From: Burkholderia sp. BCC0506
GTDB taxonomy: Bacteria > Pseudomonadota > Gammaproteobacteria > Burkholderiales > Burkholderiaceae
Length of the DNA stretch: 64,000 bases
Direction of reading: 5' to 3'
Assembly: GCF_902833145.1 (NCBI RefSeq)
Contig: NZ_CADFEN010000017.1
Location: 31,806 to 95,805 of the forward strand
How positions within the stretch are numbered: position 1 is the first letter of the stretch; each line of letters starts with the position of its first letter. Of the stretch, positions 25,231-33,570 are shown in pieces. A program made the translations under genes and the position numbers. The notes beneath the pieces were generated by a model, which saw only the letters and a list, made by a program, of their open reading frames with translations, searched no databases and was not told the DNA's origin.

Positions 25231-25711
25231 ACGTTCGAAGCCATCGGCCGATCCGGCCGCCGCATGCTGCTGGTGCGAGCGGCGCATCTTCCGCGCAAGC
25301 CATCGACACGTCCGGCGCATCGCGTGCGCCCGGCGCCGACGCCTCTTCGCGGCGGAGCCGTTCGCTGTTGCAACGCGGGCGCTCCGATGGCGGCTAATGA
25401 GTCGTCAGGCCCCCCATTTTACTCGTCGATGCACGAATCGGCAGCGACGAAAACCGCGATTTCACGGCGGAATTGCGCTTCGTCACGCTTTGTTTCAACT
25501 CGTTGCCGCTTGCGTGTTCGTTGCGTGTCACGCTTGCGCGTTGGATGTTTTCGGCGCACGGCTGAAGGCTAGCGCGTTTCATCCGGTCGAGCGTGCCGCC
25601 CGGTTGATTCGCATCACAAAACATTTTGACGACCCGGCGATCCGGAAACAAAACCCGCCCACAGCGCACGCATGCCGCATCAACTGTACGACACGCGTGC
25701 GCATCGGCCGA
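25231..25711. other. Intergenic region between transpeptidase and MFS genes
   Basis: About 480 bases. The first 90 may encode an N-terminal extension of the transpeptidase. The rest (25320-25711) has somewhat lower G+C than its surroundings. Short open frames exist on both strands here, but none has a ribosome binding site or recognisable sequence. I see no RNA gene. Confidence 0.45.
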
Positions 25712-27130
25712 CTACTTCGAGATGGTTTCCAGCGCAATGCCCTTCGTGCGTGGGCCCATCCACCCGATCGCAGCCATCACGATCACCATCGCGCCCGCGA
25801 TGAACGCGAACACGCCGAACGTGCCGAAGCCCCGCAGCACGGCCGCGATCACGAACGACGAGAAGATCGCCGAGAAACGGCTCCACGAATAGACGAAGCC
25901 GACGGCCCGCGCGCGGATCGACGTCGGGAACAGCTCGGCCTGGTATGCGTGGAAGCTGTACGACATGATGTTGCTCGCGAGCGTGAGGCCGATGCCGAGC
26001 ACGATCAGGAACGCGCCCACCGTCGTCTGGCTGAACAGCAGCCCGCACACGACGATCGCCGCCGCCATCGCGACGATCACCGACTTGCGCTCGAAGCGGT
26101 CCGCGATCACGAGGCCGATCAGCGGGCCGAGCGGCGCGGCGAGCGCGATCACGCTCGAATACATCAGGCTCGACGTGATCGTGATGCCCTGCTTGATCAG
26201 CAGCGTCGGCACCCAGTTCGCGAAGCCGTAGAAGCCGACCGTCTGGAACACGTTGAAGATCGTCATCATGATCGTGCGGCTGCGATACGGCGGCACCCAC
26301 ATGTCGCGGAAGCTGCCGCGCGGCGGCACGGGCTCGGCCGGCGCGGGCGGCGGCAGCGGCCGCCCGTATTCGGCTTCGACCTTCGCCTCGAGCACGCGCA
26401 TGATGCGATCGGCTTCGTCGACGCGGCCCTGCTGCGCGAGCCAGCGCGGGCTTTCCGGCAGTTCGCGGCGAATCCACCACACGAACAGCGCGCCGTGCGC
26501 GCCGATCAGCACGACCCAGCGCCAGCCGTCGAGGCCGAGCGGCGCGTGCGGCACGAGCAGGTACGCGAGGAACGCGACCACCGGCACCGCGACGAACCCC
26601 ACCGCCTGCTCGCATGCGAACGCACGGCCGCGAATCTGCTTCGGCACGAGTTCGGAGATGTACGTGCCGATCGTCACCATCTCGACGCCGAGCCCGAGGC
26701 CGACGACGAAGCGCCAGAAGTTCAGCCCGGTCGCGGTGTCCTGGAACGCCATCACGATGTTCGCGGCCGTGTACCACAGCAGCGACCATGTGAAGATCGC
26801 GCGGCGGCCGAAGCGGTCGGCGAGGAAGCCGCACGCGATCGTGCCGATGAAGAGCCCGGAGAACAGCGCGGCGATGAAGCTCGCGACGCCCGTGGTGCCG
26901 AACAGGCCGTGCGTCGTCGCGGAAAGGATGCCGCTTTTCACGAGGCCCGGCGCGACGTAGCCGCTGTACAGCAGATCGTAGAGTTCGAAGAAGAAGCCGA
27001 GGCTCAGCAGCACGACGAGCTTCCAGACGCTGCGCGTCGGCGGCAGGCGGTCGAGGCGGGCCGAGATGGAGCCGGGGTCGATGGAAGGGGATGGGGCTTG
27101 TGCCTGCGGAAGGCTGTCCGTTGAGGCCAT
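25712..27130 (-). CDS. MFS transporter (sugar-porter/organic acid type)
   Basis: A 472-residue, 12-TM major facilitator. The loop 2-3 signature appears as GFLADRFGRRAIF, and its second-half counterpart as GLVIADRFERKSVI. PKQIRGRAFACEQAVGF and ELPESPRWLAQQGR (end of TM6 loop) are typical of the sugar-porter-like group that also holds aromatic acid and niacin permeases. A long central loop of about 60 residues is visible. Substrate unknown. It has no catabolic partner next to it; the divergent neighbour is a mechanosensitive channel. Confidence 0.87.
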   Translation of the reverse strand: MASTDSLPQAQAPSPSIDPGSISARLDRLPPTRSVWKLVVLLSLGFFFELYDLLYSGYVAPGLVKSGILSATTHGLFGTTGVASFIAALFSGLFIGTIACGFLADRFGRRAIFTWSLLWYTAANIVMAFQDTATGLNFWRFVVGLGLGVEMVTIGTYISELVPKQIRGRAFACEQAVGFVAVPVVAFLAYLLVPHAPLGLDGWRWVVLIGAHGALFVWWIRRELPESPRWLAQQGRVDEADRIMRVLEAKVEAEYGRPLPPPAPAEPVPPRGSFRDMWVPPYRSRTIMMTIFNVFQTVGFYGFANWVPTLLIKQGITITSSLMYSSVIALAAPLGPLIGLVIADRFERKSVIVAMAAAIVVCGLLFSQTTVGAFLIVLGIGLTLASNIMSYSFHAYQAELFPTSIRARAVGFVYSWSRFSAIFSSFVIAAVLRGFGTFGVFAFIAGAMVIVMAAIGWMGPRTKGIALETISK

Positions 27131-27562
27131 CTTGGGCGCGTCTCCTGATCGTGTCGTGTGTTGTTGTCCGGCGACCGGCGAGCCGCCGTCGGGCGAATCG
27201 CTGCATTGTACCGGCACGCCCGTTCGATGCCTGTGCAGGGCAGCAGGTCGGCCGCATTGCGGGCGCCGAAGCCGTTCGATGCGCCCTTTTCCCGCCGGAT
27301 AATGTGTAAATTGCGTAACCGTGTGTCCGGTACGGAACGCGTGTCGGCGTGGCGCTCCGGCGCCATCGGCGCTGCGCAGAGGCCGCGCGGGCCGGCAATC
27401 ACGGGCCTGCCGCGCTGCTTCGCGCCGCCGGAATCGCCGCGAACGGCAAGACGCAATCGGTACAACCACGCGTTCCGCGCCCCGGTAACATGCTAGCGGG
27501 CCAACTACCGGCTTCCGGTGACCTTTCGGCAACCGGCATTGTCGGCAAATCGTAAGCATTCC
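27131..27562. other. Divergent intergenic region between MFS and MscS genes
   Basis: About 430 bases holding the promoters of both genes. The part near 27290-27320 (ATAATGTGTAAATTGCGTAACC) is the most A+T-rich and may contain a promoter. Open frames here are short and have no ribosome binding site. No repeat or RNA structure was recognised. Confidence 0.45.
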
Positions 27563-30007
27563 ATGTCCATACAACGACTCTCTCTCTACGCCCGCCGGAT
27601 TGCGCTGATCGCGCTGCTGCAATTCGCGGCGATCGCGACCGCGTCGGCGTTTCCGGCAGCCGCTTCCACTCCCGTCGCGAGCGGGGTCGGCGCCACCGCG
27701 CCGGCCATCTCGCTGCCCGACGCCATCGCACAGCTCAAGCAGATGCAGGCCGAGCTGGACCGCATCAAGCAGCAGACCTCGACCGCGTCCAACAGCAAGG
27801 AACTGGATGCGCTCGACGACTCGACGCAGGAACTGAGCGCCGATGTCGCGAAACTGCAGAGCGATCTCACGCCGCAACGCGCGCAGGTGCAGGCACAGCT
27901 CGACGTGCTCGGCCCGCCGCCTGCCGCGGGTGCCGCGCCGGAAACGCCGGCCGTCGCGAAACAGCGGGCCGCGCTGGACGCGCGCAAGGCGCAGATCGAC
28001 GCCGCGCTGAAGCAGGCCGCCGACCAGAAGACGAGCCTCACGAACCTGAGCGAGCAGTTCGCGAAGCTGCATCGCAGCCTGCTGAAGAACCAGCTCGCGT
28101 TCCGTTCGGGCAGCATCTTCAGCGCGCAGTTCTGGCTGCCGCTGTTCCACCTGTCGCCGGACGATCGCCAGCGGCTCCAGGATTTCGACGACGAGCTGCT
28201 CGACATGCTGCGCTCGTCGTGGGTGCCGGGGCAGCGGGCAATCACCGCCGCGCTGCTGATCGCCGCATTCGCCGCGTGGCTCGGCGGCCGCCGGCTCATC
28301 GAGCGCGGGCTCGCCTGGATCGCGCTGAACCGCCTGCCGCCCACCCGCTTGCGCCGCAGTGCGCTGGCGCTGTCGACCGCGCTGTCGACGCTTCTGGCGA
28401 CGGCCATTGCCGTGCAGATTCTCTACCTCGCCGTCGCGCGCCACTACGAGCTCACGCCGTCGCTGACCGACCTGTGGGACCAGTTCGCCAAGCTCGCCGC
28501 CACCTGCGCACTGATCGCCGGGCTCGGCCGCGCACTCCTCTGCACGAAACATCCGTCCTGGCGCCTGCCCGCGCTCGCCGATCCGGTCGCGCTCGCGATG
28601 AAGCCGTTCCCCAGCATCCTCGCGGCGCTGCTGCTGGTGTCCGGCACGCTCGAATCGATCAACCGGATCGTCGACACCAGCCTGTCGGTCACGCTGTTCG
28701 GTCGCGGCATCGTGTCGCTCGTCGTCGCGCTGACGGTCGGCGCGTCGTTGCTGCGCGCGAACCGCGCGCGCAGCGCCCTCGCGGCGGCCGGCGAGGCGCC
28801 CGAGCAGCGCTCGACGCTCGCCGGGCTGATCCATGCCGGCGTCACGCTCGCGATCGTCGCCTCGTTGATCGCACTCCTGATCGGTTACATCACGGTCGCG
28901 CGCTTCATCACGTACGAGCTCGTGTGGTTCGAGATCGTGCTGTGCGCAACCTACATCCTGATCCAGTTGACGCGCGACGCGAGCGAAAGCCTGTTCTCGT
29001 CGAGCCTGTCGACGGGCCAGCAGATCAAGCACCTGTTCGCGCTCGAAGATCGCCACCTCGACCAGGCGCGCACGGTCCTGTCCGGCTTCGGCACGAGCCT
29101 GCTGATGCTGATCGCGGCGATCGCGCTGCTGACGGGCGGCTTCGGCACGACGCCGGGCGACCTGCTCGACAGCGCGGTCGCGATGATCGGCAGCCAGCGG
29201 CTGCAGAGCCTGAACATCATGCCCGACCGGATCATGAACGCCGTGATCGGGTTCGCGATCGGCTTCTACCTGCTGCGTTCGCTGCGCCGCTGGCTCGACG
29301 CCGAGTTCATGCCCGCGCTCGGCATGGATACGGGCATGCGCGTGTCGCTGATCACGCTGTTCACCAACGTCGGCTACGTGCTGCTCGTGCTGATGACGCT
29401 CGGGCTGCTCGGCGTCAGGTGGAACAATCTCGCGTGGATCGTCAGCGCGTTGTCGGTCGGTATCGGCTTCGGCCTGCAGGAAATCGTGAAGAATTTCGTG
29501 TCGGGGCTGATCCTGCTGACCGAGCGGCCGGTGAAGGTGGGCGACATGGTCAGCATCGCGGGCGTCGAAGGCGACATCCGCCGCATCAACGTGCGCGCAA
29601 CCGAGATCCAGCTCAGCGACCGCTCGACCGTGATCGTGCCGAATTCGCAGCTGATCTCGCAGAACGTGCGCAACGTGACGATGGGCAACAGCACGCAGGG
29701 CGTCGCGACGCTGGTGCTGACATTCCCGCTGAACACCGATCCCGAGCAGGTGCGCGACCTGCTGCTCGATGCGTATCGCGAGCACCCGGCGATTCTCGAG
29801 AAACCGGCGCCGTCGGTGACGTTCAGCCAGCTCGCGCCGGACGGAATCACGCTGAGCGTGACGGGTTACGTGTCGAGCCCGCGGATCGCGAGTGCGACGA
29901 AGAGCGACCTGCTGTTCGAGATCCTCAAGCAATTGCGCGCGGCGGGGATCACGCTGTCGAGCCCGCAGATGCTGGTGGTGCAGAACATGCCGACGGAAGA
30001 GAAGTAA
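27563..30007 (+). CDS. Large mechanosensitive channel (MscS/MscK-like with DUF3772-type periplasmic domain)
   Basis: An 814-residue member of the large MscS family. A signal-like N-terminus (MSIQRLSLYARRIALIALLQ) is followed by a long periplasmic region rich in heptads (about 50-190: LKQMQAELDRIKQQT, LSADVAKLQSDL), several additional TM helices, and the conserved MscS core. The pore-lining helix and beta domain are clear: LSVGIGFGLQEIVKNFVSG, LLTERPVKVGDMVSI, STVIVPNSQLISQ. It opens under membrane tension to release solutes after osmotic downshift. The length and extra TM helices fit the YbiO/MscM-like group. Its 3' end abuts the A+T-rich island, separated by a hairpin terminator. Confidence 0.9.
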   Translation: MSIQRLSLYARRIALIALLQFAAIATASAFPAAASTPVASGVGATAPAISLPDAIAQLKQMQAELDRIKQQTSTASNSKELDALDDSTQELSADVAKLQSDLTPQRAQVQAQLDVLGPPPAAGAAPETPAVAKQRAALDARKAQIDAALKQAADQKTSLTNLSEQFAKLHRSLLKNQLAFRSGSIFSAQFWLPLFHLSPDDRQRLQDFDDELLDMLRSSWVPGQRAITAALLIAAFAAWLGGRRLIERGLAWIALNRLPPTRLRRSALALSTALSTLLATAIAVQILYLAVARHYELTPSLTDLWDQFAKLAATCALIAGLGRALLCTKHPSWRLPALADPVALAMKPFPSILAALLLVSGTLESINRIVDTSLSVTLFGRGIVSLVVALTVGASLLRANRARSALAAAGEAPEQRSTLAGLIHAGVTLAIVASLIALLIGYITVARFITYELVWFEIVLCATYILIQLTRDASESLFSSSLSTGQQIKHLFALEDRHLDQARTVLSGFGTSLLMLIAAIALLTGGFGTTPGDLLDSAVAMIGSQRLQSLNIMPDRIMNAVIGFAIGFYLLRSLRRWLDAEFMPALGMDTGMRVSLITLFTNVGYVLLVLMTLGLLGVRWNNLAWIVSALSVGIGFGLQEIVKNFVSGLILLTERPVKVGDMVSIAGVEGDIRRINVRATEIQLSDRSTVIVPNSQLISQNVRNVTMGNSTQGVATLVLTFPLNTDPEQVRDLLLDAYREHPAILEKPAPSVTFSQLAPDGITLSVTGYVSSPRIASATKSDLLFEILKQLRAAGITLSSPQMLVVQNMPTEEK

Positions 30008-30012
30008 AACGA

Positions 30013-30053
30013 AGACGGCCGATCGCGTACCGCAGCTATCGCGACGGCCGTCT
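30013..30053. terminator. Hairpin terminator between mscS-like gene and the island
   Basis: AGACGGCCG at 30013-30021 pairs with CGGCCGTCT at 30045-30053; further bases (CGCG) extend the stem. Read on the minus strand the stem is followed by TCGTTTT, so it should end the island transcript right after the micro-ORF at 30060; it may also act on the plus strand transcript of the channel gene. Confidence 0.6.
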
Positions 30054-30059
30054 CCGGTA

Positions 30060-30191
30060 CTACCGAAATGCCCATCGCCCGATGATGCCGGCGCTGGCAA
30101 ACAGTCGAAGCCGCGCCGCCTCCCATTCGGCAAGCGTTCGCACCCGTTCCTGGCGGGCATCGGCCCATTCATCCAGCTCATACCAAGCCAA
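30060..30191 (-). CDS. Micro-ORF, 43 residues, (M)AWYELDEW... type
   Basis: A 43-residue ORF starting with TTG at 30191, three bases after the stop of the upstream membrane protein gene. The Shine-Dalgarno GAGGAG lies in that gene's last codons. The peptide begins (M)AWYELDEWADARQERVR, is rich in Arg, Glu, Ala and Trp, and could form an amphipathic helix with a hydrophobic end (FASAGIIGRWAF). It shares its start, AWxELD, and the identical three-base spacing with the micro-ORF at 31099. The conserved layout is the main argument that it is translated. I do not recognise a family. A TTG start makes it easy for gene finders to miss. Confidence 0.55.
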   Translation of the reverse strand: MAWYELDEWADARQERVRTLAEWEAARLRLFASAGIIGRWAFR

Positions 30192-30194
30192 GTT

Positions 30195-30860
30195 CTACTC
30201 CTCTGTGCACGTAAATTTGTTGCGCAACGCCATGAAAATCACGACTGAGCCAACGGCAATTGCCGTAATGTCAGCGCCACCGGCAAACAATGGCCCGATA
30301 AATCCCAACCACAGGCGTGATCGACTTATTGCCACGAAATTCCACTCGAAATAATAACCATAAATGAAAAGATAAAATAACCCCAATCCCGCAAATACAA
30401 AAACAACAGTCACCGAGTAAATTTTTCTTACAAACGAAAATTTCGAATACTCATTTACAACCCGATCTCGATACCAGCAACAAATACGAATCGCCACCCA
30501 AAATCTAATTGGCGCCGCGATCAACATCAGCGCGAAATAAATCGCTGTGACATCAGGAAATTCAGATTCCTTTATCGCATTAAAAATAAGCGGAAATATT
30601 TCCCCAATGCTTTCCACTACAATTCGCGAATATGGCCAACGCGTTAATGCATCGTCCGGCGCGAACCATGCGATCAGCGCGCCAGCAAGATGCAGCACCA
30701 AGAGCGCTGGATTCATGCGATAAATCTTGATCATCAAACCAAAGATGTTCCTGGGTTCCGCGTCGTTACCTTCTACTGCCGACACCTCCTCATAGCGCGG
30801 CCCCTCCCTTTTTCGCGGCTTGGAACAAGCACGCCATCTCAATTCACTCCATTTACCCAC
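30195..30860 (-). CDS. Island membrane protein D (4-TM paralogue)
   Basis: A 221-residue protein of unknown function. A basic, hydrophilic N-terminus of about 40 residues is followed by hydrophobic segments near 51-67, 103-122, 147-168 and 183-212. Blocks shared with the three paralogues to the right are HLAGALIAWFAPDDALTRWP, FPDVTAIYF, and ISRSRLWLGFIGPLFAGG. Closest to the gene at 32000 (both have the NIFGLMIxIYRM block). Start is GTG at 30860; the MG start is shared with the 32000 gene. The coding sequence is A+T-rich compared with flanking genes. Upstream lies a copy of the duplicated leader with its palindrome; downstream the micro-ORF is coupled. An immunity or peptide-handling role is only a guess. 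Confidence 0.75.
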   Translation of the reverse strand: MGKWSELRWRACSKPRKREGPRYEEVSAVEGNDAEPRNIFGLMIKIYRMNPALLVLHLAGALIAWFAPDDALTRWPYSRIVVESIGEIFPLIFNAIKESEFPDVTAIYFALMLIAAPIRFWVAIRICCWYRDRVVNEYSKFSFVRKIYSVTVVFVFAGLGLFYLFIYGYYFEWNFVAISRSRLWLGFIGPLFAGGADITAIAVGSVVIFMALRNKFTCTEE

Positions 30861-30870
30861 AGGATTCTCT

Positions 30871-31024
30871 TATTTTCATACACATACGATACATTAAAAA
30901 TAATTTGAAAGTTCCGTACTTGTACGATCATTTATTCCGGGCACGCCATCAGCGAATCCACGCAAGCGAAAACGTCCCCGTGCCTTCACCCAATCATCAC
31001 TGCGCCAGAAAACAAAATAGCCGG
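30871..31024. repeat. Duplicated leader, copy 1
   Basis: About 154 bases that match 33571-33723 closely by eye, starting CTTATTTTCATACACATACGA and ending CCAGAAAACAAAATAGCCGG, with scattered substitutions and small indels. This copy lies directly upstream of island gene D. It keeps the palindrome CGTACTTGTACG but its terminator hairpin is degenerate. Confidence 0.8.
30915..30926. promoter_or_regulatory. Palindrome CGTACTTGTACG, leader copy 1
   Basis: CGTAC and GTACG are perfect inverted arms around TT. The same twelve bases occur at the equivalent place in leader copy 2 (33618-33629), although the surroundings have diverged, which suggests selection for an operator. It is about 55 bases upstream of the gene D start. 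Confidence 0.5.
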
Positions 31025-31098
31025 CCCACGGACAGCTTTTCGCGAACTCGGCCCGATATATGGCATCATTCATAGGTTTCGGCTGTATTCGCGTTTGC

Positions 31099-31194
31099 CT
31101 ACTTCATGTATTCGGCGGCTTTTTCTAGCGCGGCTTTAATACCTTCACCCGCCGCTCCAATTGCATCCCAACTATCGAGTTCATTCCACGCCAT
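31099..31194 (-). CDS. Micro-ORF, 31 residues, MAWNELDSW... type
   Basis: A 31-residue ORF with ATG at 31194, three bases after the stop of the upstream membrane protein gene. AGAGG, six bases before the start, overlaps the end of that gene, so translation is coupled. The peptide MAWNELDSWDAIGAAGEGIK continues with an Ala/Glu/Lys segment ending YMK; it could form an amphipathic helix and has a Gly-rich middle. It shares AWxELD and the three-base spacing with the micro-ORF at 30060. No family recognised; peptide toxin, pheromone, leader or small membrane-protein partner are all possible. Confidence 0.6.
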   Translation of the reverse strand: MAWNELDSWDAIGAAGEGIKAALEKAAEYMK

Positions 31195-31197
31195 TTC

Positions 31198-31752
31198 TTA
31201 CCTCTTTATTTTAAAAAACACCCACGAAAAAAAGATGAATATCCACGCAATCCCCGCCGCCACGCCAAATCCCTCTGCGCCACCCGCAAATATAGGGCCA
31301 ATCAATCCAAGCAAAAATCTAGACTCCGAGATCGGAAGAACATTTATTTCGTAATACGGCCGACCAAATAACACAGCCGCCACCCCAAAAACAAAGAAGA
31401 ACACCACCCCAACTGACAAAATCACCCTCTTAAAAAATGATTTTTTTATTATCGCCACTGTGTGGCCCCTGTCCACATAGAAAGCGCGAGCCGAATCAAA
31501 TATCCTCACAGGCAAGAGCGCATACATAATAGAAAAATACAGCCCCATTACACCCGGAAAAGCAGATTTTTCCGCTGCCTCGTTCACAACCGGAAATACG
31601 CGACCGGCCCACGATACAAAATCCGCAAGAATCTTGTATCGCACCAGAACATCAGCGGGAGCAAACCATGCGATCAGCGCACCAAAGATATGCAAAGACA
31701 ATATTCGCGGACAGTAGCGGTAATACCTCAACAAACCTTTCAATTCATCCAT
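31198..31752 (-). CDS. Island membrane protein C (4-TM paralogue, shorter N-terminus)
   Basis: A 184-residue protein from ATG 31752 (AGGTG nine bases upstream); GTG at 31764 would add four residues. It lacks the hydrophilic N-terminal extension of the other three paralogues but keeps the shared blocks: HIFGALIAWFAPADVLVRY, FPGVMGLYFSIM, PVRIF, and ISESRFLLGLIGPIFAGG. Hydrophobic segments lie near 19-33, 68-82, 108-130 and 146-180, the last ending in a lysine-rich tail. It is the most divergent of the four. The micro-ORF at 31099 follows after three bases. Upstream, between this gene and gene B, is a region that may hold the remains of another gene. Function unknown. Confidence 0.75.
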   Translation of the reverse strand: MDELKGLLRYYRYCPRILSLHIFGALIAWFAPADVLVRYKILADFVSWAGRVFPVVNEAAEKSAFPGVMGLYFSIMYALLPVRIFDSARAFYVDRGHTVAIIKKSFFKRVILSVGVVFFFVFGVAAVLFGRPYYEINVLPISESRFLLGLIGPIFAGGAEGFGVAAGIAWIFIFFSWVFFKIKR

Positions 31753-31999
31753 GGATTGCTTCACCTAGCATTCTTACCTGCGGGAATAGACCCTCGTTCG
31801 ATAATCCGCCTTCATTACAACACCTCAAAATAGCGCCATCCACCATGACCACCAAAACCATCACGCGAATTGAGCCAGAGGCGTTGCATCGGAATCGATC
31901 GTATATAGGACAAGAAAATTTCAAGTAGACAGTGACAACAACTTTCTGTAGCGCGACTTTCCCGCATCCTCTCTGAACGAACATATCCATTTGTCGATT
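31753..31999 (-). pseudogene. Possible gene remnant between island genes B and C
   Basis: About 250 bases with no intact gene. One frame (reading through 31815-32003) ends in RDGFGGHGGWRYFEVL and then a stop, a Gly/aromatic-rich C-terminus that looks like the end of a real, larger protein rather than chance sequence. The stop overlaps an ATG (TAATG) that begins a 13-codon frame. If the end belonged to a toxin, the following gene C would be in the immunity position. This is a weak reading; only the last 20 codons look protein-like. Confidence 0.3.
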
Positions 32000-32683
32000 T
32001 CACAACCGGCCGGCCCCTTTACCAGTAAAGGTGCGGCACAAAGCAATGAAAATTGCAACCACGCCAACTGCGATAGCGACAACATCAGCCCCACCCGCAA
32101 ATAACGGCCCGATCAAACCCAGCCACATGCGCGATCGGCTTATTGCAACAAAGTTCCACTCATAGAAATACCCACCAACCAAAATAGAATGAAATCCCAT
32201 GCACATAAACATCAAGACAACGACAATCGAGTAAATTTTCTTCGTGACGGAAAATTTCGAATATCCATCCTCGACCCGAGATCGATACGAATAACAAAAA
32301 CGAATTGCCACCGAAAGTCTCATCGGAATCGCAACCAACATCAGAAAAAAATACAGCGCCGTCACGTCGGGAAATTTGGATTTCTTTACCGCCTCTGGTA
32401 GCAAAGGAAATATCTCTCCAACGTTAGCTACCGCTATCTTCATAAATGGCCAACGAGTCAACGCATCATCCGGCGCAAACCAAGCAATCACCACACCAGA
32501 CAGATGCAAAGCCAAGAGTGCGGGACTCATTCGATAAATCCTGATCATCAGGCCAAAGATGTTCTTGGGCTCAGTGTCGCCCCCCGCCTCCTCCCTCCTC
32601 GGTCCATAGCCCTCTCCCTCCTCTTGTTCCTTGGGACAAGCACGCCACCTTGCCCCCTGACGTTCTTTCATATAAATGCCCAA
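32000..32683 (-). CDS. Island membrane protein B (4-TM paralogue)
   Basis: A 227-residue protein, the closest relative of gene D: both have a basic, Glu-rich N-terminus with WRAC, then EPKNIFGLMIRIYRMSPALL, HLSGVVIAWFAPDDALTRWP, FPDVTALYFFLML and ISRSRMWLGLIGPLFAGG. The DNA of the two genes is also visibly similar, so one arose from the other by duplication. I use TTG at 32683 because it gives the MG start seen in gene D; ATG at 32671 is the alternative. It begins 15 bases after the stop of gene A, so A and B are cotranscribed. Four membrane segments are expected. No family recognised. Confidence 0.75.
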   Translation of the reverse strand: MGIYMKERQGARWRACPKEQEEGEGYGPRREEAGGDTEPKNIFGLMIRIYRMSPALLALHLSGVVIAWFAPDDALTRWPFMKIAVANVGEIFPLLPEAVKKSKFPDVTALYFFLMLVAIPMRLSVAIRFCYSYRSRVEDGYSKFSVTKKIYSIVVVLMFMCMGFHSILVGGYFYEWNFVAISRSRMWLGLIGPLFAGGADVVAIAVGVVAIFIALCRTFTGKGAGRL

Positions 32684-32698
32684 TTAAATCTCGTAAAT

Positions 32699-33451
32699 TT
32701 ATCGACCTCGCTCCACCTGCGCCTCGCACTTACGACCCAACTCACACACCGAAAGAGCTCGTTCCGCCGGAATCAAATCACGACCCGCAACACCTTTTTT
32801 CAACAAAAACATGCAACACAACAAAGCAACAATCGCAACACTCGCCACAACAAAGCAAATAACCAAATACCCACCAGCAAATAATGGTCCTATCATTCCG
32901 AGCCAGAACCTCGATTTTCCGACTGACATGAAATTCCAGTCAAAATATTGGCCGTGGAAAATCAGAAGGAACACACTCCCAGACAAAAACAAAATCGCAA
33001 CCAGAAATGCACAAATCTTCCGTTTCCACGAGTAGCCGAAGTACCCAGCTACTATCTCCCCCCTCTCCACATAGCAAAGACGGAAAGCTTCAAATATTCT
33101 GATCGGTATCGCGGCCAACAACAGTGAGAAATAGAGCGCTGTGACATCCGGAAACAGAGATTTCTCGATTGCCTTAGGTAGCAATGGAAATACTTCGCCG
33201 ATGGCGGTCACCACTGGCTTCAGCATTGGCCAGCGCTTCAGCGAGTCATTAGGTGCAAACCATGCGATCAGCGCACCCGCGAGATGCAAAGCCAAGATTG
33301 CAGGGCTTCGACGATAAAACTCGATCAGGGAGAAAAGGACATTTTGATGCCATGTGCCTTCCCCCTTCGCAATCAATAGTGGCCGACAATGTGCTCCCTC
33401 TTCGCTCCCATTAGCACATGCATGACCTGTCGATTCCCGCAACCATTTCAT
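32699..33451 (-). CDS. Island membrane protein A (4-TM paralogue, longest)
   Basis: A 250-residue protein, first gene of the island. It shares with the others HLAGALIAWFAPNDSLKRWP, EVFPLLPKAIEKSLFPDVTA, LYFSLLLAAIPIRIF and KSRFWLGMIGPLFAGG. It differs in a Cys/His-containing N-terminus (HACANGSEEGAHCRPLL) and a hydrophilic C-terminal tail of about 30 residues (ERALSVCELGRKCEAQV) after the last membrane segment. Start ATG 33451 has AGG about eight bases upstream. Leader copy 2 with the palindrome CGTACTTGTACG lies upstream and should hold the promoter of the A-B(-C-peptide) unit. Function unknown. Confidence 0.75.
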   Translation of the reverse strand: MKWLRESTGHACANGSEEGAHCRPLLIAKGEGTWHQNVLFSLIEFYRRSPAILALHLAGALIAWFAPNDSLKRWPMLKPVVTAIGEVFPLLPKAIEKSLFPDVTALYFSLLLAAIPIRIFEAFRLCYVERGEIVAGYFGYSWKRKICAFLVAILFLSGSVFLLIFHGQYFDWNFMSVGKSRFWLGMIGPLFAGGYLVICFVVASVAIVALLCCMFLLKKGVAGRDLIPAERALSVCELGRKCEAQVERGR

Positions 33452-33570
33452 ACGTATACCTAATCAATGTGTCGAAACGTTACCAAATCGAACCCACCAC
33501 TCACACTAGCCACCAGCGATATGCAACGCCATGAAGATATAGAAATAATTGAAAGAAAACAAGAAATTGG

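Noticed and set aside
25394-25669. A 91-codon frame in the region before the MFS gene.
   Set aside because: No ribosome binding site, no recognisable composition, and an equally long frame on the other strand.
25712-30181. A nearly 1,490-codon open frame on the minus strand, running through the antisense of the MscS-like gene into the MFS gene.
   Set aside because: It is a by-product of G+C-biased codon use. The antisense part is Arg/His/Gln-rich without domains, and the MFS protein has its own start at 27130.
30894-31073. A 59-codon ORF (MNDAIYRAEFAKSC...) inside leader copy 1.
   Set aside because: The matching frame in leader copy 2 has a stop in the middle, it runs through a decayed terminator and the palindrome, and it has no ribosome binding site.
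31745-31990. An 81-codon frame between island genes B and C (MDMFVQRGCGKV...).
   Set aside because: No ribosome binding site and no similarity to the other island proteins; another frame over the same DNA ends in a more protein-like sequence.
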